From the NCBI GenBank assembly GCA_003165115.1, contig PLSJ01000099.1, positions 1 to 6,694 on the forward strand: a stretch of 6,694 nucleotides of DNA. The letters run 5' to 3'. The DNA is from Syntrophaceae bacterium. GTDB taxonomy: Bacteria; Desulfobacterota; Syntrophorhabdia; Syntrophorhabdales; WCHB1-27. This document shows positions 5,745-6,694 of this stretch, in pieces. The position numbers were made by a program, and so were the translations under genes. The stretch's first letter is position 1. Every line of letters starts with the position of its first letter. Under the pieces are notes generated by a model that had not been told where the DNA came from, did not search any database, and was given only the letters and a program-made list of their open reading frames with translations.

Positions 5745-6694
5745 ATGAGCGGGAAGATAGAGAGGGCCGGGCTTTATCGCAATACGGTCAGCTATTTCGG
5801 CGGCCTGATCGTCGTCATCGCCGTCGTGATGACGCTGCTCCTGTTCGTCATCAATCTAAGCGTAAGCAGACCAAGCCCGTATATCGGCATTCTGACCTAC
5901 ATGATAGCCCCAGGGTTCATGACCCTGGGCATCCTCGTGTTCCTGTACGGGACGCGCCGGGAAAGCAAAAGGAGGCGCAGGGCCGGGTCCGAGGAGGCGC
6001 TGCCTTACCCGAGGCTCGATCTTAACGACGTGCATCAGCGCAGGCTCTTCACCCTTGCACTGATGGGTGGAAGCCTTCTGGTTGTCCTGCTCTGTGTTCT
6101 GGGGTATAACGCCTACCTCTTCACCGACTCCACGACCTTTTGCGGGGCCCTGTGCCACAAGGTAATGAAACCTGAATACACCGCCTACCGGAACGGCCCC
6201 CATGCAAAAGTAGTCTGCGTCAACTGTCATGTCGGATCGGGGGTCCCCTGGTATGTGAAATCGAAGATCTCGGGTGCCCCACAGGTATTCTCCGTCCTGT
6301 TCCATACCTATTCGAGGCCGATACCCGTCCCGATCAAGAACCTCAGGCCGGCGAGGGAAATCTGCGAAGAATGTCACTGGCCGGAGAAGTTCTACGGCGC
6401 CAAGCTGATGCAGAACCCCCATTTCCGCTATGACGAAAAAAATGCGCCGGAGCAGATAAGCCTTCTTCTGAGGACGGGGGGCGGGACACCGAACCTCGGG
6501 GTGAACGCCGGAATCCATTGGCACATGATTATCAACAGGAAGGTCTATTTCAGGGCGGCGGACCGTCAGCAGCAGCAGATCCCATGGGTCAGGGTGGTGC
6601 GGAACGACGGATCGAGCGAGGTCTACAGGGATTCGCGCACGCAAACTCCCGAGAAGATAAACGCCCTGCCCGTCCGGCTGATGGACTGCATGGA
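5745..6694 (+). CDS. NapC/NirT-type membrane-anchored multiheme cytochrome c, 3' end cut
   Basis: 316 complete codons are visible before the window ends. The protein has three predicted membrane helices at about residues 18-40, 48-69 and 101-123, with a basic cytoplasmic-type loop (RRESKRRRR) after the second. A periplasmic heme domain follows: CGALCH (133-138, a CX3CH spacing), CVNCH (158-162), CEECH (207-211), and a last Cys at 315 in MDCM that is probably the start of a fourth CXXCH. NPHFRYDEKN and the GVNAGIHWHM segment resemble large NapC/NirT-family cytochromes of metal-reducing bacteria. Such proteins take electrons from menaquinol and pass them to periplasmic cytochromes, a role filled by CymA in Shewanella and ImcH in Geobacter. 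The start is supported by GGGGGA at 5735-5740, 4 nt before the ATG. The 55-nt gap after mtrB has no terminator, so it is probably co-transcribed. Similarity to ImcH is by recall, and orthology is not claimed. Confidence 0.87.
   Translation, partial: MSGKIERAGLYRNTVSYFGGLIVVIAVVMTLLLFVINLSVSRPSPYIGILTYMIAPGFMTLGILVFLYGTRRESKRRRRAGSEEALPYPRLDLNDVHQRRLFTLALMGGSLLVVLLCVLGYNAYLFTDSTTFCGALCHKVMKPEYTAYRNGPHAKVVCVNCHVGSGVPWYVKSKISGAPQVFSVLFHTYSRPIPVPIKNLRPAREICEECHWPEKFYGAKLMQNPHFRYDEKNAPEQISLLLRTGGGTPNLGVNAGIHWHMIINRKVYFRAADRQQQQIPWVRVVRNDGSSEVYRDSRTQTPEKINALPVRLMDCM

Noticed and set aside
5856..6644. Antisense open frame (262 codons) opposite the NapC-type gene
   Set aside because: The plus strand carries membrane helices and heme motifs in a continuous frame. 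The antisense product has no recognisable domain.

Overview
The window looks like chromosomal DNA from an anaerobic, motile, respiratory Gram-negative bacterium of the Desulfobacterota/Desulfuromonadota or Nitrospirota kind. This placement is inferred from the mix of multiheme c-type cytochromes, an MtrB/PioB-type porin, a PEP-CTERM protein and a chemoreceptor, together with GC-rich codon use and G-rich ribosome binding sites. No rRNA, tRNA, CRISPR array, insertion sequence or phage gene was seen.

Left part, minus strand (1-2213). A methyl-accepting chemotaxis protein runs off the left edge, cut just before the usual NAAIEAARA stretch of its signalling tip. Its upstream region carries a good match to a flagellar sigma-28 promoter. 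Further right is a separate minus-strand unit: a sigma-70-like promoter, a 5' leader that reads as a GEMM-I (cyclic dinucleotide) riboswitch aptamer, a small secreted PEP-CTERM protein of the choice-of-anchor C type, and a rho-independent terminator.

Middle (2214-2512). This is a divergent intergenic region without a convincing gene. It holds several dyads and a possible leader hairpin ahead of the plus-strand operon.

Right part, plus strand (2513-6694). Three genes form a probable operon: a periplasmic decaheme cytochrome of the MtrA/DmsE family, an outer-membrane beta-barrel of the MtrB/PioB family, and a membrane-anchored NapC/NirT-type multiheme cytochrome cut by the right edge. Together they describe an electron path: quinol pool to inner-membrane NapC-type cytochrome, then to the decaheme wire inserted in the MtrB porin, then to the cell exterior (or inward, if used for electron uptake). 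No outer-surface MtrC/OmcA-type cytochrome lies inside the window.

The most noteworthy points are the apparent riboswitch in front of the PEP-CTERM gene, beside an extracellular electron transfer operon, and the compact MtrA-MtrB-NapC arrangement. The combination suggests, but does not prove, that signalling nucleotide, surface matrix, motility and extracellular respiration are linked at this locus.
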